64,000 bases of DNA. Origin: Mycolicibacter heraklionensis (GTDB taxonomy: Bacteria > Actinomycetota > Actinomycetes > Mycobacteriales > Mycobacteriaceae). Made by a program: the position numbers and the translations under genes. Numbering within the stretch: the first letter of the stretch is position 1; the number at the start of each line of letters is the position of its first letter. The stretch covers positions 1-64,000 of the forward strand of contig NZ_LDPO01000001.1 of NCBI RefSeq assembly GCF_001021505.1, written 5' to 3'. Shown here piece by piece: positions 18,206-28,929 of this stretch. The notes beneath the pieces are model-generated. The model saw nothing but the letters and a program-made list of their open reading frames with translations. It was not told where the DNA came from and made no database searches.

Positions 18206-19993
18206 TCAGCCCTGCGGACGCTTACCGGCGGCCACCTCGCCGGGGTAGTCGGCGTAGTAGGGCACGTAGCCCTCGCCGCGGCCGGCCAGCACGTACAGCG
18301 GGTCCTCGATGACGGCACCGTCACCGCCGTAGCCCTGCTCGCGAAGCTCCACCTTGCGACTCTTGAAGGTGCTGGTGTGGGCCATCGACGGCACCACCCG
18401 CACGAACAGCGGCACCGCGTAGGAGGGCAGCTGGTCCGAGACCACGGCGGCCAACCCCGCCCCGTCGAACGTCGCGCCGTCACGCAGTTTGATCGCGGCC
18501 ATCCCGGCACGGCCTCCGGTACCGGGCACCTCCACCCCGTAGACGGCGCACTCCTCGACCGACTCGTCGGCAGTCAGCGCGGCCTCGACCTGCGTGGTGG
18601 CGACGTTCTCGCCCTTCCACCGGAAGGTGTCCCCGAGGCGGTCGACGAACGCGGCGTGCCCCATGCCCTGGGGACGCATCAGGTCACCGGTGTTGAACCA
18701 GCAGTCGCCGTCACGGAAGGCGTTGCGCACCAGCTTCTTCTCGTTGGCCTCCGGGTCGGTGTAACCGTCGAACGGCGAGAACCGGTTCACCGGGCTCAAC
18801 AACAGCCCGGGCTGACCCGCGGGCACCCGCTGCACCCAGCCGTCCTCGCCGCGCAGTGGCAGGCCGGTGTCGGGGTCGTACCGCACGTAGGCCAACGGCA
18901 GCGGATAGACGCCGGTGCTGCGCGGCACGTTGAACACGTTGAGAAAGGCGCTGTTGCTCTCGCTGGCGGCGTAGAACTCGCAGACCCGCTTGATGCCGAA
19001 CCGGTGAGTGAACTCGTCCCAGATCTCGGGCCGCAGACCGTTGCCGGCGATCACCCGCACCTTGTGCGCACGATCGGTTGCCTTGGCGGGCTGGTTGAGC
19101 AGGTACCGGCAGAGCTCGCCGATGTAGACGAACGCGGTGGCGTCGGCGGCGATCACCTCGTCCCAGAACCGGGAGGCCGAGAATGAGCGGCCCAGCGCCA
19201 GCGTGGCACCGGCGTTGAGCACCGACGAGACCGCCACCGTCAGCGCATTGTTGTGATACAGCGGCAGGCAGCAGTACAGCGTGTCGGTGCCGCGCAGCCG
19301 CAGCCCGATGCCCCCGAATGTCGCCAGCGCACGCAGCCACCGGTAGTGCGTCATCACGCTGGCCTTGGGGTAGCCGGTGGTGCCGGAGGTGAAGATGTAG
19401 AACGCGGTGTCCTTGGCCAGTACCGCGTTGACCGACGCGGGGTTGCCGGCCGGTGCCGTCGCGGCCAGCCGGTGGAACTCCTCGATGGTCATCGGCACGT
19501 CGGGGGAACCGCAGTCCTTGACGACATCGACCAGGTCGGACTCCGCGACCAGCAGGGTGGAGCCCAGCACACCCAGGCTGTGGGCCAGCACGTCACCGCG
19601 CTGGTGATAGTTGAGCATGCCGGCGACGCCGCCGCATTTGGCGATGGCCAGCATCATCAACACCGCGTCCGGAGAGTTACGCAGCATGATCCCGACGACG
19701 TCGCCGTGACCGACGCCGCGGGCGGCCAGCACGGCGGCGTAGCGGTTGACGGTCTCGTTGGCTTCGCGGTAGGTCAGTTGCTGCTCGCCGAACCGGATGA
19801 AGACCCGGTCGCTGAAGCGGGCCGCGCAGTCCTGAAAGACCTTGCCGATCGAGGCCTTGGAGGTGGGGCGGGCCCGCAGACCGGTCCACAGCCCACGCAG
19901 GATGGTCGGCCCGTCGGCCACCAGGCGGGGCGCACGGGCGAGAACATCGACCAGGCCCACCTGGGTGACGGTGCCGGAGTCGTGGTCGGACAC
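18206..19993 (-). CDS. fadD6: Long-chain acyl-CoA synthetase FadD6
   Basis: FadD6 activates very-long or long-chain fatty acids to acyl-CoA via acyl-AMP and resembles fatty-acid transport proteins. The 595-residue adenylating enzyme has the AMP-binding P-loop YIFTSGTTGYPKASVMTHYR, the adenine-contacting YAASE and the C-terminal hinge DRLGDTFRWKGENVATTQVE. M. tuberculosis FadD6 (Rv1206) has 597 residues. It begins at GTG 19993 with a GAGG sequence 7-10 nt upstream, 40 bp after the LOG gene, likely in one transcript. Confidence 0.94.
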   Translation of the reverse strand: MSDHDSGTVTQVGLVDVLARAPRLVADGPTILRGLWTGLRARPTSKASIGKVFQDCAARFSDRVFIRFGEQQLTYREANETVNRYAAVLAARGVGHGDVVGIMLRNSPDAVLMMLAIAKCGGVAGMLNYHQRGDVLAHSLGVLGSTLLVAESDLVDVVKDCGSPDVPMTIEEFHRLAATAPAGNPASVNAVLAKDTAFYIFTSGTTGYPKASVMTHYRWLRALATFGGIGLRLRGTDTLYCCLPLYHNNALTVAVSSVLNAGATLALGRSFSASRFWDEVIAADATAFVYIGELCRYLLNQPAKATDRAHKVRVIAGNGLRPEIWDEFTHRFGIKRVCEFYAASESNSAFLNVFNVPRSTGVYPLPLAYVRYDPDTGLPLRGEDGWVQRVPAGQPGLLLSPVNRFSPFDGYTDPEANEKKLVRNAFRDGDCWFNTGDLMRPQGMGHAAFVDRLGDTFRWKGENVATTQVEAALTADESVEECAVYGVEVPGTGGRAGMAAIKLRDGATFDGAGLAAVVSDQLPSYAVPLFVRVVPSMAHTSTFKSRKVELREQGYGGDGAVIEDPLYVLAGRGEGYVPYYADYPGEVAAGKRPQG

Positions 19994-20033
19994 GTTATCG
20001 CCTCATTTCGCTGAAGTCGGTGGCCACGCGAGC

Positions 20034-20597
20034 TTAATCGGTACCGGCGGTACCGGGTGAACAGGCGTCCAGCGCCGCCTCCATGTCGTCGAACACCAGC
20101 AGGCGGTCCATCGCACGCCGGGACACGTACCCGGTCTCGATCAGCCCGGACAGCCACGTCCACAGCGCCTCGTAGTGGCCGTCGGGATCCAGCAGCACCA
20201 CCTCTTTGTCGTGCATACCCAGATACCCCGCGGTCCAGGTTTCGAACAGCTCTTCCAGCGTGCCGATGCCGCCGGGCAGGGTCAGGAATGCGTCGGCGCG
20301 GTCGTCCATCACCTGCTTTCGCTCGCGCATGGTGTCGGTGACGATCAGCTCGTCGGCGTCGACATCGGCCACCTCGCGATGCAGCAGCGCTTTGGGGATC
20401 ACCCCGACGGTATGCCCGCCGCGCTCCCGGGCGGCCACGGCGAGCGCGCCCATCGCCGAGACGTTGCCGCCTCCCCACACCAACGTCCAGCCCCGCTCGG
20501 CGATCGCCGCACCGACCTTGGCGGCCAGCGCCAACAGCGCCGGATCGCTGGGACCGGACGCGCAGTAGACACAGACCGCCCATTCGCTGCACCGCAC
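20034..20597 (-). CDS. LOG-family cytokinin riboside 5'-monophosphate phosphoribohydrolase
   Basis: LOG enzymes cleave nucleoside monophosphates of adenine type to free base and ribose phosphate. Rv1205 in M. tuberculosis produces cytokinins and is a substrate of the Pup-proteasome. The 187-residue Rossmann protein shows VYCASGPSD, the LVWGGGNVSAMG loop, the catalytic Arg in MRERKQVMDDRAD and the signature LPGGIGTLEELFE. GTG 20597 is positioned 7 nt after a TAGCCT box, so the mRNA is probably leaderless. Divergent from Rv1204c-like gene. Confidence 0.93.
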   Translation of the reverse strand: MRCSEWAVCVYCASGPSDPALLALAAKVGAAIAERGWTLVWGGGNVSAMGALAVAARERGGHTVGVIPKALLHREVADVDADELIVTDTMRERKQVMDDRADAFLTLPGGIGTLEELFETWTAGYLGMHDKEVVLLDPDGHYEALWTWLSGLIETGYVSRRAMDRLLVFDDMEAALDACSPGTAGTD

Positions 20598-20604
20598 GAC
20601 CGAA

Positions 20605-20637
20605 AGGCTATCGGGCCGTTGGCTCAGACCGTAAACT
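20605..20637. promoter_or_regulatory. Back-to-back leaderless promoters in a 47-bp gap
   Basis: TAGCCT on the minus strand (20605-20610) ends 7 nt before the LOG GTG at 20597. TAAACT on the plus strand (20632-20637) ends 7 nt before the ATG at 20645. With usual spacing each promoter's -35 region lies on the other's -10, so the two can hardly be bound by polymerase at once. Confidence 0.6.
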
Positions 20638-20644
20638 CTCGGCG

Positions 20645-22675
20645 ATGCCGATCCGGTGGAACGTCCCCGAACATTCGGCGGCGTTGGGTCAGCTGACCGC
20701 GGCGCTCGACGCCGACGGGCCCCGGGCCGGCGCGGTGGTGCTCGGTCCCGACGGGTGCGGCAAGTCCACCCTGGCCCGGTTGGCCGCCGAAGACCACGCC
20801 GACCGCCACCCCGGCACGCGGGTGCGCTGGGTGATCGGCACCCCCGCCGAGCGAGACGTGCCGTTCGGCGCCGTCAGCCATCTGGTCCGGGTGGCCGACA
20901 TCGGCAAACCCGCCGCACTGCTGAGGGCGGCGCGGGCGTCGTTGGTCGAGGCGACGGGCGATCTGCTGCTGGTGGTCGACGACGCCCACCTGCTCGACAT
21001 CTTGTCGGCGACGCTGGTCTACCAGCTGGCGCTGACCGGGACGGCCCGAGTGATCGTCACCGGCCGCGCCGACTGCGCCCCCGCGCCACCGCCGCCGATC
21101 ACCGCGCTATGGGGCGACGACCTGCTGTCCCGCATCGACATCACCGCCTCCGACGAGGCGGGCGAGGCCGGCCGTGACGTGGACGCCTTCGTGGCGGGCT
21201 TGCCGGCCGACGCGCGTGCGGTGCTGGACTACCTGGCCGTCTTCGAACCGCTGGCGCTGGTCGACCTGATCGGCCTCACCAGCGCCGACGCGGTCCGCCA
21301 GGCCGAGGAACTGGGCGCGGTGGAGACCCGTGCTCGCGGTGGCCGCGAACCGGACCCCGTCGTCTACACCGCTCACCCGCTGTTCGCCGAGCGGGCCCGC
21401 GGCGCGCTGGGCGCCGACGGTGCGCGCGCCCGGCGCACCGAGGTGGTCGGGGCGCTGACGGCCCGGCCCTGCGCACACGTCGGCGAGCAGCTGAGGCTGG
21501 CGGCGCTGGCCGCCGACAGCGACGCACCCCAGCCCGCCGCGGACGTGGTGGACGCCGCCCAGCAGGCGCTGCGGCTGGGCGATCTGCAACTGGGTGAGCG
21601 GCTGGCCCGTCATGCCCTGGATCGGTCGGACAGCCTGTCGGCCCGACTGGCGCTGGCGCATGCACTGGGCTGGCAGGGCCGAGGGCGCGACGCCGACGCG
21701 GTACTGGCGGCGGTCGACCTGGCCGGGCTCAGTGAGCCGGAGTTGATGGCCTGGGCGCTGCCGCGGGCCGCCAATCAGTTCTTCATGCTGGGCGAGCCCG
21801 AACGCGCCACCGCCTTTCTGGCCGCCACGCGTGGCCGGGTGACCGGGACGGCGCCACGCATCACCCTGGACGCGCTCGGCGCCACCTTCGCGATGAATGC
21901 CGGCAACATCGGCCGCGCCGTCGAGGCCGCCACCGCGGTACTGGCCGACCCGGCCGCCGACGACATGGCGGTGGCCTGGGCGGGCAGCGCCGCGGCCCTG
22001 TGCGCGGCGCGGTCCGGCCGCTTCGATGACGTCGGCCCGCTGGCACGCCGAGCGCTGGACGCCGAACATCCCGGGGTGCTGCGGTTCACCATCGGGCTCG
22101 CCGAGATCACCGCGCTGCTGATGGCCGACCGGCTCGCCGAGGCGCGCGAGCTGGCCTGGCAGTTCACCGATTTCGCCGAGCTGTCCCAGCCCGGCCGGGC
22201 GATCGGCGAGGTGCTGGTGGCGCAGGTGCTGATCGCCGCCGACGAGTACGACGCCGCCATCAAGCTGCTGGCACCGGCCGCGGCCACCCTGGAACGCACC
22301 GGCTACTCGTGGGGACCGCTGTCACTGACGCTGCTGGCCACCGCACTGGCCCGCCAGTCCGACATCGCCGGTGCGGCAAAGGCGTTGAGCCGGGCCGAAT
22401 CCCGGCACGGCACCAAGTCGGCACTGTTCGCTCCGGAGTTGGGTATGGCGCGCGCCTGGCAGCGGGCCGGCATGCGCGATCAGCACGGCGCGGTCGCCGC
22501 GGCCCGAGACGCCGCCCGGATGGCCGAGCGCACCGGACAGTCGGCGGTGGCGCTGCAGGCCTGGTACGTGGCCGCCCAGCTCGGCGATGCCCGGGCCGTC
22601 GATCCGCTGAGCCGGCTGTGCGACGAGATCGACTGCGCGTTCGGCCGGACCGCGCTGGCGCTGGCTAGGAGCTGA
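20645..22675 (+). CDS. AAA-type P-loop ATPase, LuxR/MalT-like without the DNA-binding domain (Rv1204c-like)
   Basis: The 676-residue protein has Walker [10 protein letters not shown] (about residues 36-44), Walker [12 protein letters not shown] (about 117-127), then a winged-helix-like part and long alpha-helical TPR-type repeats. This is the layout of large LuxR-family (LAL/STAND) regulators, but no C-terminal HTH is visible. It corresponds in position to Rv1204c. The role is unknown; a signalling ATPase is likely. Its 3' end overlaps the end of dapE by 11 bp on the opposite strand. Confidence 0.83.
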   Translation: MPIRWNVPEHSAALGQLTAALDADGPRAGAVVLGPDGCGKSTLARLAAEDHADRHPGTRVRWVIGTPAERDVPFGAVSHLVRVADIGKPAALLRAARASLVEATGDLLLVVDDAHLLDILSATLVYQLALTGTARVIVTGRADCAPAPPPPITALWGDDLLSRIDITASDEAGEAGRDVDAFVAGLPADARAVLDYLAVFEPLALVDLIGLTSADAVRQAEELGAVETRARGGREPDPVVYTAHPLFAERARGALGADGARARRTEVVGALTARPCAHVGEQLRLAALAADSDAPQPAADVVDAAQQALRLGDLQLGERLARHALDRSDSLSARLALAHALGWQGRGRDADAVLAAVDLAGLSEPELMAWALPRAANQFFMLGEPERATAFLAATRGRVTGTAPRITLDALGATFAMNAGNIGRAVEAATAVLADPAADDMAVAWAGSAAALCAARSGRFDDVGPLARRALDAEHPGVLRFTIGLAEITALLMADRLAEARELAWQFTDFAELSQPGRAIGEVLVAQVLIAADEYDAAIKLLAPAAATLERTGYSWGPLSLTLLATALARQSDIAGAAKALSRAESRHGTKSALFAPELGMARAWQRAGMRDQHGAVAAARDAARMAERTGQSAVALQAWYVAAQLGDARAVDPLSRLCDEIDCAFGRTALALARS

Positions 22676-23744
22676 GGAACCCGCGCAGCAGCTCGGCCAC
22701 CGTGCTGATCTGCTCTACCGGCACCCGCTCGTCGACCTTGTGAGCCAGGTTGGGATCGCCCGGCCCGTAGTTGACCGCGGGGATGCCGCGGGCGGCGAAC
22801 CGGGACACGTCGGTCCAGCCGTACTTGGCCCGTACCCGGCCTCCGGCAGCAGCCACCAGCGCTGCCGCGGCGGGCGCGGCAAGCCCCGGCAGGGCGCCGG
22901 CGGCGGAGTCGGTCTGCTCGATCACGACGTGCAGGCCGTCGAACACCTCCTGCACATGGGTCAGCGCCTCATGGGGCGTGCGGTCCGGGGCGAAGCGGAA
23001 GTTCACGGTCACGCTCGCGGCATCGGGGATGACGTTGCCGGCGACCCCGCCGTCGATGCGCACCGCCGACAATCCCTCGCGGTAGACACAGCCGTCGATG
23101 TCGATGCTGCGCGGCTGGTAGGCGGCCAGTCGGTTCAGCACCGCCCCCAGTTTGTGGATGGCGTTGTCGCCCAGCCAGGAGCGCGCCGAATGCGCCCGGG
23201 TGCCCGCCGCGCTGATCACCACCCGCAGCGTGCCCTGACAGCCGGCCTCGATGTAGCCGCCGGTGGGCTCACCGAGGACGGCGACGTCGGCCGTCAGCCA
23301 GTCCGGCAGGTTGCGTTCGATGCGGCCCAGCCCGTTGGCGGCCGCCTCGATCTCCTCGCAGTCGTAGAACACGCAGGTCAGGTCGTGTGCGGGCTCGACG
23401 ACGGTGGCCGCCAGGTGCAGGAAGACGGCGACCCCGCCCTTCATGTCGACGGTGCCGCATCCGTGCAGCACGTCGCCCTCCTCGCCGGTGGTGGTGCGCC
23501 GGCTGGGCAGGTTGCCGGCCGCCGGGACGGTGTCCAGATGCCCGGCCAGCAGCACCCGGGTCGGGCGTCCCAGCTGGGTGCGGGCCAGCACCGCGTCACC
23601 GTCGCGGATGATCTCGAAACCGGACGTCTGGGCTCGCAGCGCGGCTTCGACCTCGTCGGCGATCCGCGCCTCGTGCCGCGACTCGCTGGGAATGTCCACC
23701 AGCGCCGCAGTCAGGGCAATCGGGTCGGAGCGCAGGTCCAGCAC
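22665..23744 (-). CDS. dapE: Succinyl-diaminopimelate desuccinylase DapE
   Basis: DapE hydrolyses N-succinyl-LL-diaminopimelate, giving DAP for peptidoglycan and lysine. The 359-residue M20 metallopeptidase shows the metal-binding [10 protein letters not shown], the bridging Asp in CGTVDMKGG, the catalytic acid region YDCEEIEA and a C-terminal His in NLAHKVDE. M. tuberculosis DapE (Rv1202) has 354 residues. It begins at GTG 23744 with a TAGGCT box 6 nt upstream, divergent from dapD, which acts two steps earlier in the same pathway. Confidence 0.95.
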   Translation of the reverse strand: MLDLRSDPIALTAALVDIPSESRHEARIADEVEAALRAQTSGFEIIRDGDAVLARTQLGRPTRVLLAGHLDTVPAAGNLPSRRTTTGEEGDVLHGCGTVDMKGGVAVFLHLAATVVEPAHDLTCVFYDCEEIEAAANGLGRIERNLPDWLTADVAVLGEPTGGYIEAGCQGTLRVVISAAGTRAHSARSWLGDNAIHKLGAVLNRLAAYQPRSIDIDGCVYREGLSAVRIDGGVAGNVIPDAASVTVNFRFAPDRTPHEALTHVQEVFDGLHVVIEQTDSAAGALPGLAAPAAAALVAAAGGRVRAKYGWTDVSRFAARGIPAVNYGPGDPNLAHKVDERVPVEQISTVAELLRGFLSS

Positions 23745-23750
23745 GGGCTC

Positions 23751-23849
23751 AGCCTAACGGGTCGCATCTCCCGGCGAGCAGACGTGAAAGCGCCCAATTT
23801 TGAGGCGCGCAGGGGGCTTTTGCGTCTGTTCGCCGAAAGAAAGTAGCCT
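23751..23849. promoter_or_regulatory. Divergent leaderless promoters of dapE and dapD
   Basis: Minus-strand TAGGCT (23751-23756) ends 6 nt before the dapE GTG; plus-strand TAGCCT (23844-23849) ends 7 nt before the dapD GTG at 23857. Both genes would give leaderless mRNAs starting with GTG. Confidence 0.55.
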
Positions 23850-23856
23850 GGCCGGC

Positions 23857-24801
23857 GTGACTGGAGCTTCGGGCGTCGGGATAGCGACGCTGGCCGCAGA
23901 CGGATCGGTGCTCGACACCTGGTTTCCCGCACCGGAGTTGGGCGGCTCCGGCCAGCCCGGGACCACCCGCCTTACCGCGGACGAGGTGCCCGCCGAGCTG
24001 GCCGCACTGCTGGGGCGTGACGACGACCGTGGCACCGAGACGGTCGCGGTGCGCACCGTGATCGGGTCACTGGACGACGCCGCCGTCGACGCCTACGACG
24101 CCTATCTGCGGCTGCACCTGCTGTCGCACCGGCTGGTGGTGCCGCACGGGCTCAACGCCGGCGGACTGTTCGGCGTGCTGACCAACGTGGTGTGGACCAA
24201 CTACGGTCCGTGCGCCGTCGAGGGCTTCGAGTCAACACGTGCCCGGTTGCGCCGACGCGGCCCGGTGACCGTTTACGGCGTGGACAAGTTCCCCCGCATG
24301 GTCGACTACGTGCTGCCGTCCGGAGTGCGCATCGCCGACGCGGACCGGGTGCGCCTCGGCGCGCACCTGGCGTCGGGGACCACGGTGATGCACGAAGGCT
24401 TCGTCAACTTCAACGCGGGCACGCTGGGCGCCTCGATGGTCGAGGGCCGCATCTCCGCGGGCGTGGTGGTCGGCGACGGCTCGGATGTCGGCGGCGGCGC
24501 TTCGATCATGGGAACGCTGTCCGGCGGTGGGACACAGGTGATTTCGATCGGCAAGCGCTGCCTGCTGGGCGCGAACGCCGGGCTGGGCATCCCGCTGGGC
24601 GACGACTGCGTGGTCGAGGCCGGACTGTACGTCACCGCGGGAACCAAGGTCAGCCTGCCCGATGGCACCACGACCAAGGCCCGCGACCTGGCCGGCGGCA
24701 ACAACCTGTTGTTCCGCCGCAACTCGCAGACCGGTGCGGTCGAGGTGGTGGCCCGCGACGGTCAGGGCATCGCCCTCAACGAGGACCTGCACGCCAACTA
24801 A
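23857..24801 (+). CDS. dapD: Tetrahydrodipicolinate N-succinyltransferase DapD
   Basis: DapD succinylates tetrahydrodipicolinate in the DAP/lysine pathway. The 314-residue protein has the actinobacterial N-terminal domain ([19 protein letters not shown]), a central [15 protein letters not shown], and a left-handed beta-helix with [21 protein letters not shown] and [14 protein letters not shown]. It is almost colinear with Rv1201c (317 aa). GTG 23857 is preferred to an upstream ATG at 23800 because of homology and the leaderless -10 box. Its stop overlaps the mmpL stop by 4 bp (convergent). Confidence 0.95.
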   Translation: MTGASGVGIATLAADGSVLDTWFPAPELGGSGQPGTTRLTADEVPAELAALLGRDDDRGTETVAVRTVIGSLDDAAVDAYDAYLRLHLLSHRLVVPHGLNAGGLFGVLTNVVWTNYGPCAVEGFESTRARLRRRGPVTVYGVDKFPRMVDYVLPSGVRIADADRVRLGAHLASGTTVMHEGFVNFNAGTLGASMVEGRISAGVVVGDGSDVGGGASIMGTLSGGGTQVISIGKRCLLGANAGLGIPLGDDCVVEAGLYVTAGTKVSLPDGTTTKARDLAGGNNLLFRRNSQTGAVEVVARDGQGIALNEDLHAN

Positions 24802-27695
24802 ACCAGCACTTCCTCCGGCTCCCGCTGGATCGGTTGCGGCCAGGGCTGCGGAACCGGCCGTGGACGCACGATCTGCGGCCACCAGAACCAGCGCCCCAGC
24901 AGAGTGGCGACCGACGGCGTCATCAGGGACCGGACGATCAAGGTGTCGAAGAGCAGGCCCAGCCCGATGGTCGTGCCGACCTGGCCGATCACGATCAACG
25001 CGCTGACCGCCATCGAGGCCATGGTGAAGGCGAACACCAGACCCGCGGCCGTGACCACGGCACCGGTGCCGACCATGGCGCGGATCAGCCCGGTGTGCAG
25101 GCCCGCGTGGATCTCCTCCTTGATCCGCGAGACCAGCAACAGGTTGTAATCCGCGCCGACGGCCAGCAGCACGATGACCGACATCGGCAGCACCATCCAG
25201 TGCAGCGGGATGCCGACGATGTGCTGCCAGAGCAGGACTGACAGGCCGAACGCCGAACCGAGACTGAGCACCACCGTGCCGACGATCACCGTCGCGGCGA
25301 CCACGGCGCGGGTCAGGACCATCATGATGATGAAGATCAGGATCAGCGCGGCCGTCGCAACGATCATCAGGTCGTAGTTGGCGCCCTGCTGCATGTCGTA
25401 GAACATCGCGGCGCTACCGCCGAGATAGATCTTGGCCCCCTCGAACGGCGTTCCCTTGATCGCATCGGCCGCGGCGACCTTGAGCGATTCGATGCGCGAT
25501 ATTCCCTCGGGCGTCAAGGGGTCGCCCTGGTGAATGATGGTGAACCGCACCGCATGACCGTCCGGCGACAGGAACAGCTTGATACCGCGCTTGAAGTCGG
25601 CGGTGTCGAAGGCTTCCGGCGGAAGGTAGAACGAATCGTCGTTCTTGGCGGCGTCGAAAGCCTCGCCCATGGCCGTGGAGTTCTCCTGCATCGCCATGTT
25701 CTGGTCCTGCTGGGCCTTCTGCACTTGGTACTGGTTGAGCAACGTCTGCTTCTGGTTCTTCATCGACTGGATCTGCGCCGGCATCACCGCGACCATCCGC
25801 GGCATCAGCTCGGCCATGCGCTGCATGTCGGGCACGATCTCATCGAAGTCGGCGGACATGGTGTCGACGCCGTCCAGGGCATCGAAGATCGACCGCAAAG
25901 ACCAGCAGATGGGGATGTCGAAGCAGTGCGGCTCCCAGTAGAAGTAGTTGCGGAACACCCGGAAGAAGTCGTCGAAATCGGCCATGCGGTTACGCATCTC
26001 GCCGATGTCGACCGCCGTGTTGGACATCTTGTCGGCCATCCGCTGCGACACCTCGGCCAGGTCCTGCTGGATGTTCATCATCTCGGTCATCGAGTCGATG
26101 CTGGCCTGCAGATCGTCGGCCTGCTTGAGCAGGTTCTCCAGGTTGGTCTGCATGTAGTCGTTGTTCATCAGCTGGGCCGTGCCGCTCTGGCCGAGGGTGT
26201 ACGGGATCGTCGAATGTTTGACCGGGTCCCCGTCGGGGCGGGTGATGGTCTGCACCTGGGCGATGCCGTGCACGTTCTTGAGAGCTTTGGCGATCTTGTC
26301 GATCACCAGGAAGTCGGCCGGGTTACGCAGGTCCCGGTCGGTTTCGACCATCATCAGGTCCGGGTTCATCTTCGCCTGGGAGAAGTGCCGGAACGCGGCC
26401 GAGTAACCCACGTTCGCGGCGACGTCGTCGGGCAGGTAGATGCGGTCGTTGTAGCTGGTGTGGTAGCCGGGCAGCGCGAGCAGGCCGATCAGCGCCGCCG
26501 CGACGGCGGCCACCAGGATCGCCCCGGGCCAGCGAACGGTTGAGGTGCCGACCCGGTGCCACCCGGTCGACCGGGTGACGCGCTTGGGCTCCAGCACCCG
26601 ACCGAAGCGACTGCACACCGTGATGACGGCGGGCCCCAGGGTCAATGCCGCGGCGACCACGATCACCATGCCGATCGACAGCGGGAAGCCCATCGTCTGG
26701 AAGTACGGCAGCCGGGTGAAGTGCAGGCAGAACGTCGCCCCGGCGATGGTCAGCCCGGAGGCCAACACCACGTGCGCGGTGCCATGGAACATGCTGTAGT
26801 ACGCGGCTTCTCGGTCCTCACCGGCTTTGCGTGCCTCCTGATATCGGCCGATCAGGAAGATCGCGTAGTCGGTGGAGGCGGCGATGGCCAGCGTCACCAA
26901 CATGTTGGTGGCGAAGGTCGTCAGACCGAACAGGTTGTGGAATCCCAGGAATGCCACCAGTCCTCGGGAGGCCGACAGCTCGAACACGACCATCAGCAAC
27001 ACGATCAGCGTGGTGATGACGGATCGGTACACGCCCAACAACATCACCGTGATGACGGCGAAGGTGAGCATTTCGATGGTCTCCATGCTCTTGTCGCCGA
27101 CGTGGTTCTGGTCGGAGCTTGTTGCCGCCGGCCCCGTCACATAGGCCTTCACACCGGCGGGAGCGGGGAGGCCGGATGCGATGTGGCGCACCGCGTCCAC
27201 CGACTCGTTGGCCAGCGTCTCACCCTGGTCGCCGGCGATGTAGACCTGCACGTAGGCGGCCTTGCCGTCGGCGCTCTGGGCGCCCTTGGCAGTGAGCGTG
27301 TCGCCCCAGAAGTCTTGGACGTGCTGGACGTGGGCGGTGTCGGCACGCAGATCGCGCACCATGCGGTCATAGAACTCGTGCGCCTGCGCGCCCAGCGGCT
27401 CGTCGCCTTCGAGCACGATCATCACCGAGCTGGAAGTGTCGTACTCCTGGAACACCTTTCCGACCCGCTTGGTGGCGATCATCGACGGTGCGTCGTTGGG
27501 GCTCATCGACACCGCACGCAGCTTGCCGACTTCCTCGAGCTGCGGGACGACGACGTTCAGCAGGGCGACCAGGGCGATCCAGCCCAGAATGATCGGTATC
27601 GCGAACTTCCGGATGAACCGGGGTAGCCGCGGGGGCTCGGCGTGACGTGCTGCCGGAATGGTCACGGTCGGCGCGTCGTCCGTCGGCGCGGTCAT
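24798..27695 (-). CDS. MmpL-family RND transporter (MmpL4/MmpL5 type)
   Basis: The 965-residue membrane protein has the MmpL plan: one N-terminal helix (about 35-55), a periplasmic domain, six helices, a long second periplasmic loop with a coiled-coil (about 500-700, rich in Gln, Met and Asp), then five more helices. [15 protein letters not shown] and [14 protein letters not shown] are the paired Asp-Tyr motifs used for proton transfer. Size and the paired MmpS point to the MmpL4/5 group, which exports mycobactin siderophores and can cause drug efflux. ATG 27695 overlaps the mmpS stop (ATGA). No mmpL lies at this site in M. tuberculosis. Confidence 0.93.
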   Translation of the reverse strand: MTAPTDDAPTVTIPAARHAEPPRLPRFIRKFAIPIILGWIALVALLNVVVPQLEEVGKLRAVSMSPNDAPSMIATKRVGKVFQEYDTSSSVMIVLEGDEPLGAQAHEFYDRMVRDLRADTAHVQHVQDFWGDTLTAKGAQSADGKAAYVQVYIAGDQGETLANESVDAVRHIASGLPAPAGVKAYVTGPAATSSDQNHVGDKSMETIEMLTFAVITVMLLGVYRSVITTLIVLLMVVFELSASRGLVAFLGFHNLFGLTTFATNMLVTLAIAASTDYAIFLIGRYQEARKAGEDREAAYYSMFHGTAHVVLASGLTIAGATFCLHFTRLPYFQTMGFPLSIGMVIVVAAALTLGPAVITVCSRFGRVLEPKRVTRSTGWHRVGTSTVRWPGAILVAAVAAALIGLLALPGYHTSYNDRIYLPDDVAANVGYSAAFRHFSQAKMNPDLMMVETDRDLRNPADFLVIDKIAKALKNVHGIAQVQTITRPDGDPVKHSTIPYTLGQSGTAQLMNNDYMQTNLENLLKQADDLQASIDSMTEMMNIQQDLAEVSQRMADKMSNTAVDIGEMRNRMADFDDFFRVFRNYFYWEPHCFDIPICWSLRSIFDALDGVDTMSADFDEIVPDMQRMAELMPRMVAVMPAQIQSMKNQKQTLLNQYQVQKAQQDQNMAMQENSTAMGEAFDAAKNDDSFYLPPEAFDTADFKRGIKLFLSPDGHAVRFTIIHQGDPLTPEGISRIESLKVAAADAIKGTPFEGAKIYLGGSAAMFYDMQQGANYDLMIVATAALILIFIIMMVLTRAVVAATVIVGTVVLSLGSAFGLSVLLWQHIVGIPLHWMVLPMSVIVLLAVGADYNLLLVSRIKEEIHAGLHTGLIRAMVGTGAVVTAAGLVFAFTMASMAVSALIVIGQVGTTIGLGLLFDTLIVRSLMTPSVATLLGRWFWWPQIVRPRPVPQPWPQPIQREPEEVLV

Positions 27696-28117
27696 GCTGC
27701 CTTCACAAAGCAGAAGGTCTCGGCATTCACTCCGGTGGCCGTCCTTTCCTGTTTGACCTCGTCGTCGACGGTGACCCGGCAGCTGATGCTGTCGCCGTCG
27801 CCCTGGGCCAGGATGTTGGGCATCACCGAGGGCAGGGTGGTCTGCAGAGTCAGAGTCCACGGCAGCGCCACATCCGTGACGCGCTGCGGCTTGCCTTCGA
27901 GGTCCATGTAGTTGATGACGGCCGTGGTGCCCGAACCGAAGATCTCGTAGGTGACGAACTTCGGGTTGAAGTCCTCGGCGTTGTCCGAGGACAAGTCGGT
28001 CACCACGACCGGATGCGCACCGAACACGGTCCGCAGCTGGGCGACGGTGAGAGCTCCCGCCGCGACTGCCGTCACGATCAAAGCGGGCAGCCAAACCCGG
28101 CTGATCAGCCTTTTCAT
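27692..28117 (-). CDS. MmpS-family accessory protein of the MmpL exporter
   Basis: The 141-residue protein has an N-terminal membrane helix (about residues 8-28) and an extracytoplasmic beta-sandwich domain with the conserved [20 protein letters not shown] and the two cysteines (ISCRV and TFCFVKAA). MmpS4/MmpS5 partner MmpL4/MmpL5 in siderophore export. ATG 28117 has a GGGGAAGG ribosome site. It is the first gene of the mmpS-mmpL operon and is divergent from a TetR gene. Confidence 0.92.
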   Translation of the reverse strand: MKRLISRVWLPALIVTAVAAGALTVAQLRTVFGAHPVVVTDLSSDNAEDFNPKFVTYEIFGSGTTAVINYMDLEGKPQRVTDVALPWTLTLQTTLPSVMPNILAQGDGDSISCRVTVDDEVKQERTATGVNAETFCFVKAA

Positions 28118-28188
28118 CGTCTGCCTTCCCCGACGTTGACCAGGCCGGTCGCCGTCTCCGCTCCAGGTAGCTAAGCTAACTATACAAG

Positions 28189-28230
28189 CGGATTAAGTCA
28201 ATCCGGTTTAGCTGTTGCGCCCATTACACT
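28189..28230. promoter_or_regulatory. Operator palindrome and tetR promoter between mmpS and tetR
   Basis: CGGATT-AAGTC-AATCCG (28189-28205) is a perfect 6-bp dyad. Copies of AGCTAA lie on its left (28169-28174 and 28174-28179) and an inverse TTAGCT on its right (28208-28213). TACACT (28225-28230) is a -10 box ending 6 nt before GTG 28237; the palindrome covers its -35 position. The layout fits a TetR protein controlling both itself and mmpS-mmpL. Confidence 0.62.
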
Positions 28231-28236
28231 TGGCAG

Positions 28237-28926
28237 GTGAACGTGAGTGAGACGACGGACCGCCCGTTGCGCAAGGACGCCGAGCGCAACAGGAAGCGCA
28301 TCCTGGAAGCGGCCCGCGACCTGTTTGCCAGCAAGGGCCTGGAGCCCAACCTCAACGACGTCGCACACCATGCGGGCGTGGGAGTGGGCACCGTCTACCG
28401 GAGGTTCGCCAGCAAGGAGGAGCTGCTCGAGGCGATCTTCGAAGACGGCTTGAACCAGCTCGCAGATCTCGCGGAAACCGCTCTGTGCCAACCAGACTCA
28501 TGGCAGGCGATCGTATGGTACGTCGAGCACATGTGTGAGATCACCGCGACGGACCGAGGGCTGCGGGAGATCGCGTTCAGCAAGGCCTACGGGGGCGATC
28601 GAGTCAAGACCGCCCAAGAGCGACTTGTTCCCCTGACGAAGAGACTCGTCGAGCGAGCGCAAAGCGACGGCTATCTGCGGCCCGGACTGTCGTCGACGGA
28701 CATGCCGATCTTCGCGCTACTGGCGGGCACGGTGAGCGAGTTCGCCGGCAACATCGACCCGGAGCTATGGCGGCGCTATGTGGCCATCATCCTCGACGGC
28801 ATCCGCCACCGCAGCGACCAAACGCCGCTGCCGATCGCCGCACTCGACGACGACGGAGTCGAGTGCGCAATGCAGTCCTGGGAACCCGCGGGTCCCTGCG
28901 CTGACCGCAGCCGCGAGTTGAGATGA
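28237..28926 (+). CDS. TetR-family regulator of the MmpS/MmpL exporter
   Basis: The 229-residue protein has an N-terminal HTH (about residues 18-62: RKRILEAARDLFASKGLEPN, then VGTVYRRFASKEELLEAIFE) and a helical ligand domain. Being divergent from mmpS with an operator-like dyad between, it probably represses the exporter, as TetR proteins do for MmpS/MmpL pairs in M. abscessus. The start is GTG 28237 by the leaderless -10; GTG 28243, two codons later, cannot be excluded. Confidence 0.88.
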   Translation: MNVSETTDRPLRKDAERNRKRILEAARDLFASKGLEPNLNDVAHHAGVGVGTVYRRFASKEELLEAIFEDGLNQLADLAETALCQPDSWQAIVWYVEHMCEITATDRGLREIAFSKAYGGDRVKTAQERLVPLTKRLVERAQSDGYLRPGLSSTDMPIFALLAGTVSEFAGNIDPELWRRYVAIILDGIRHRSDQTPLPIAALDDDGVECAMQSWEPAGPCADRSRELR

Positions 28927-28929
28927 GCG

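Noticed and set aside
27696..28094. N-terminal extension of the mmpL frame to 1,098 codons
   Set aside because: It overlaps mmpS in another frame; the ATGA junction at 27692-27695 is the natural start.
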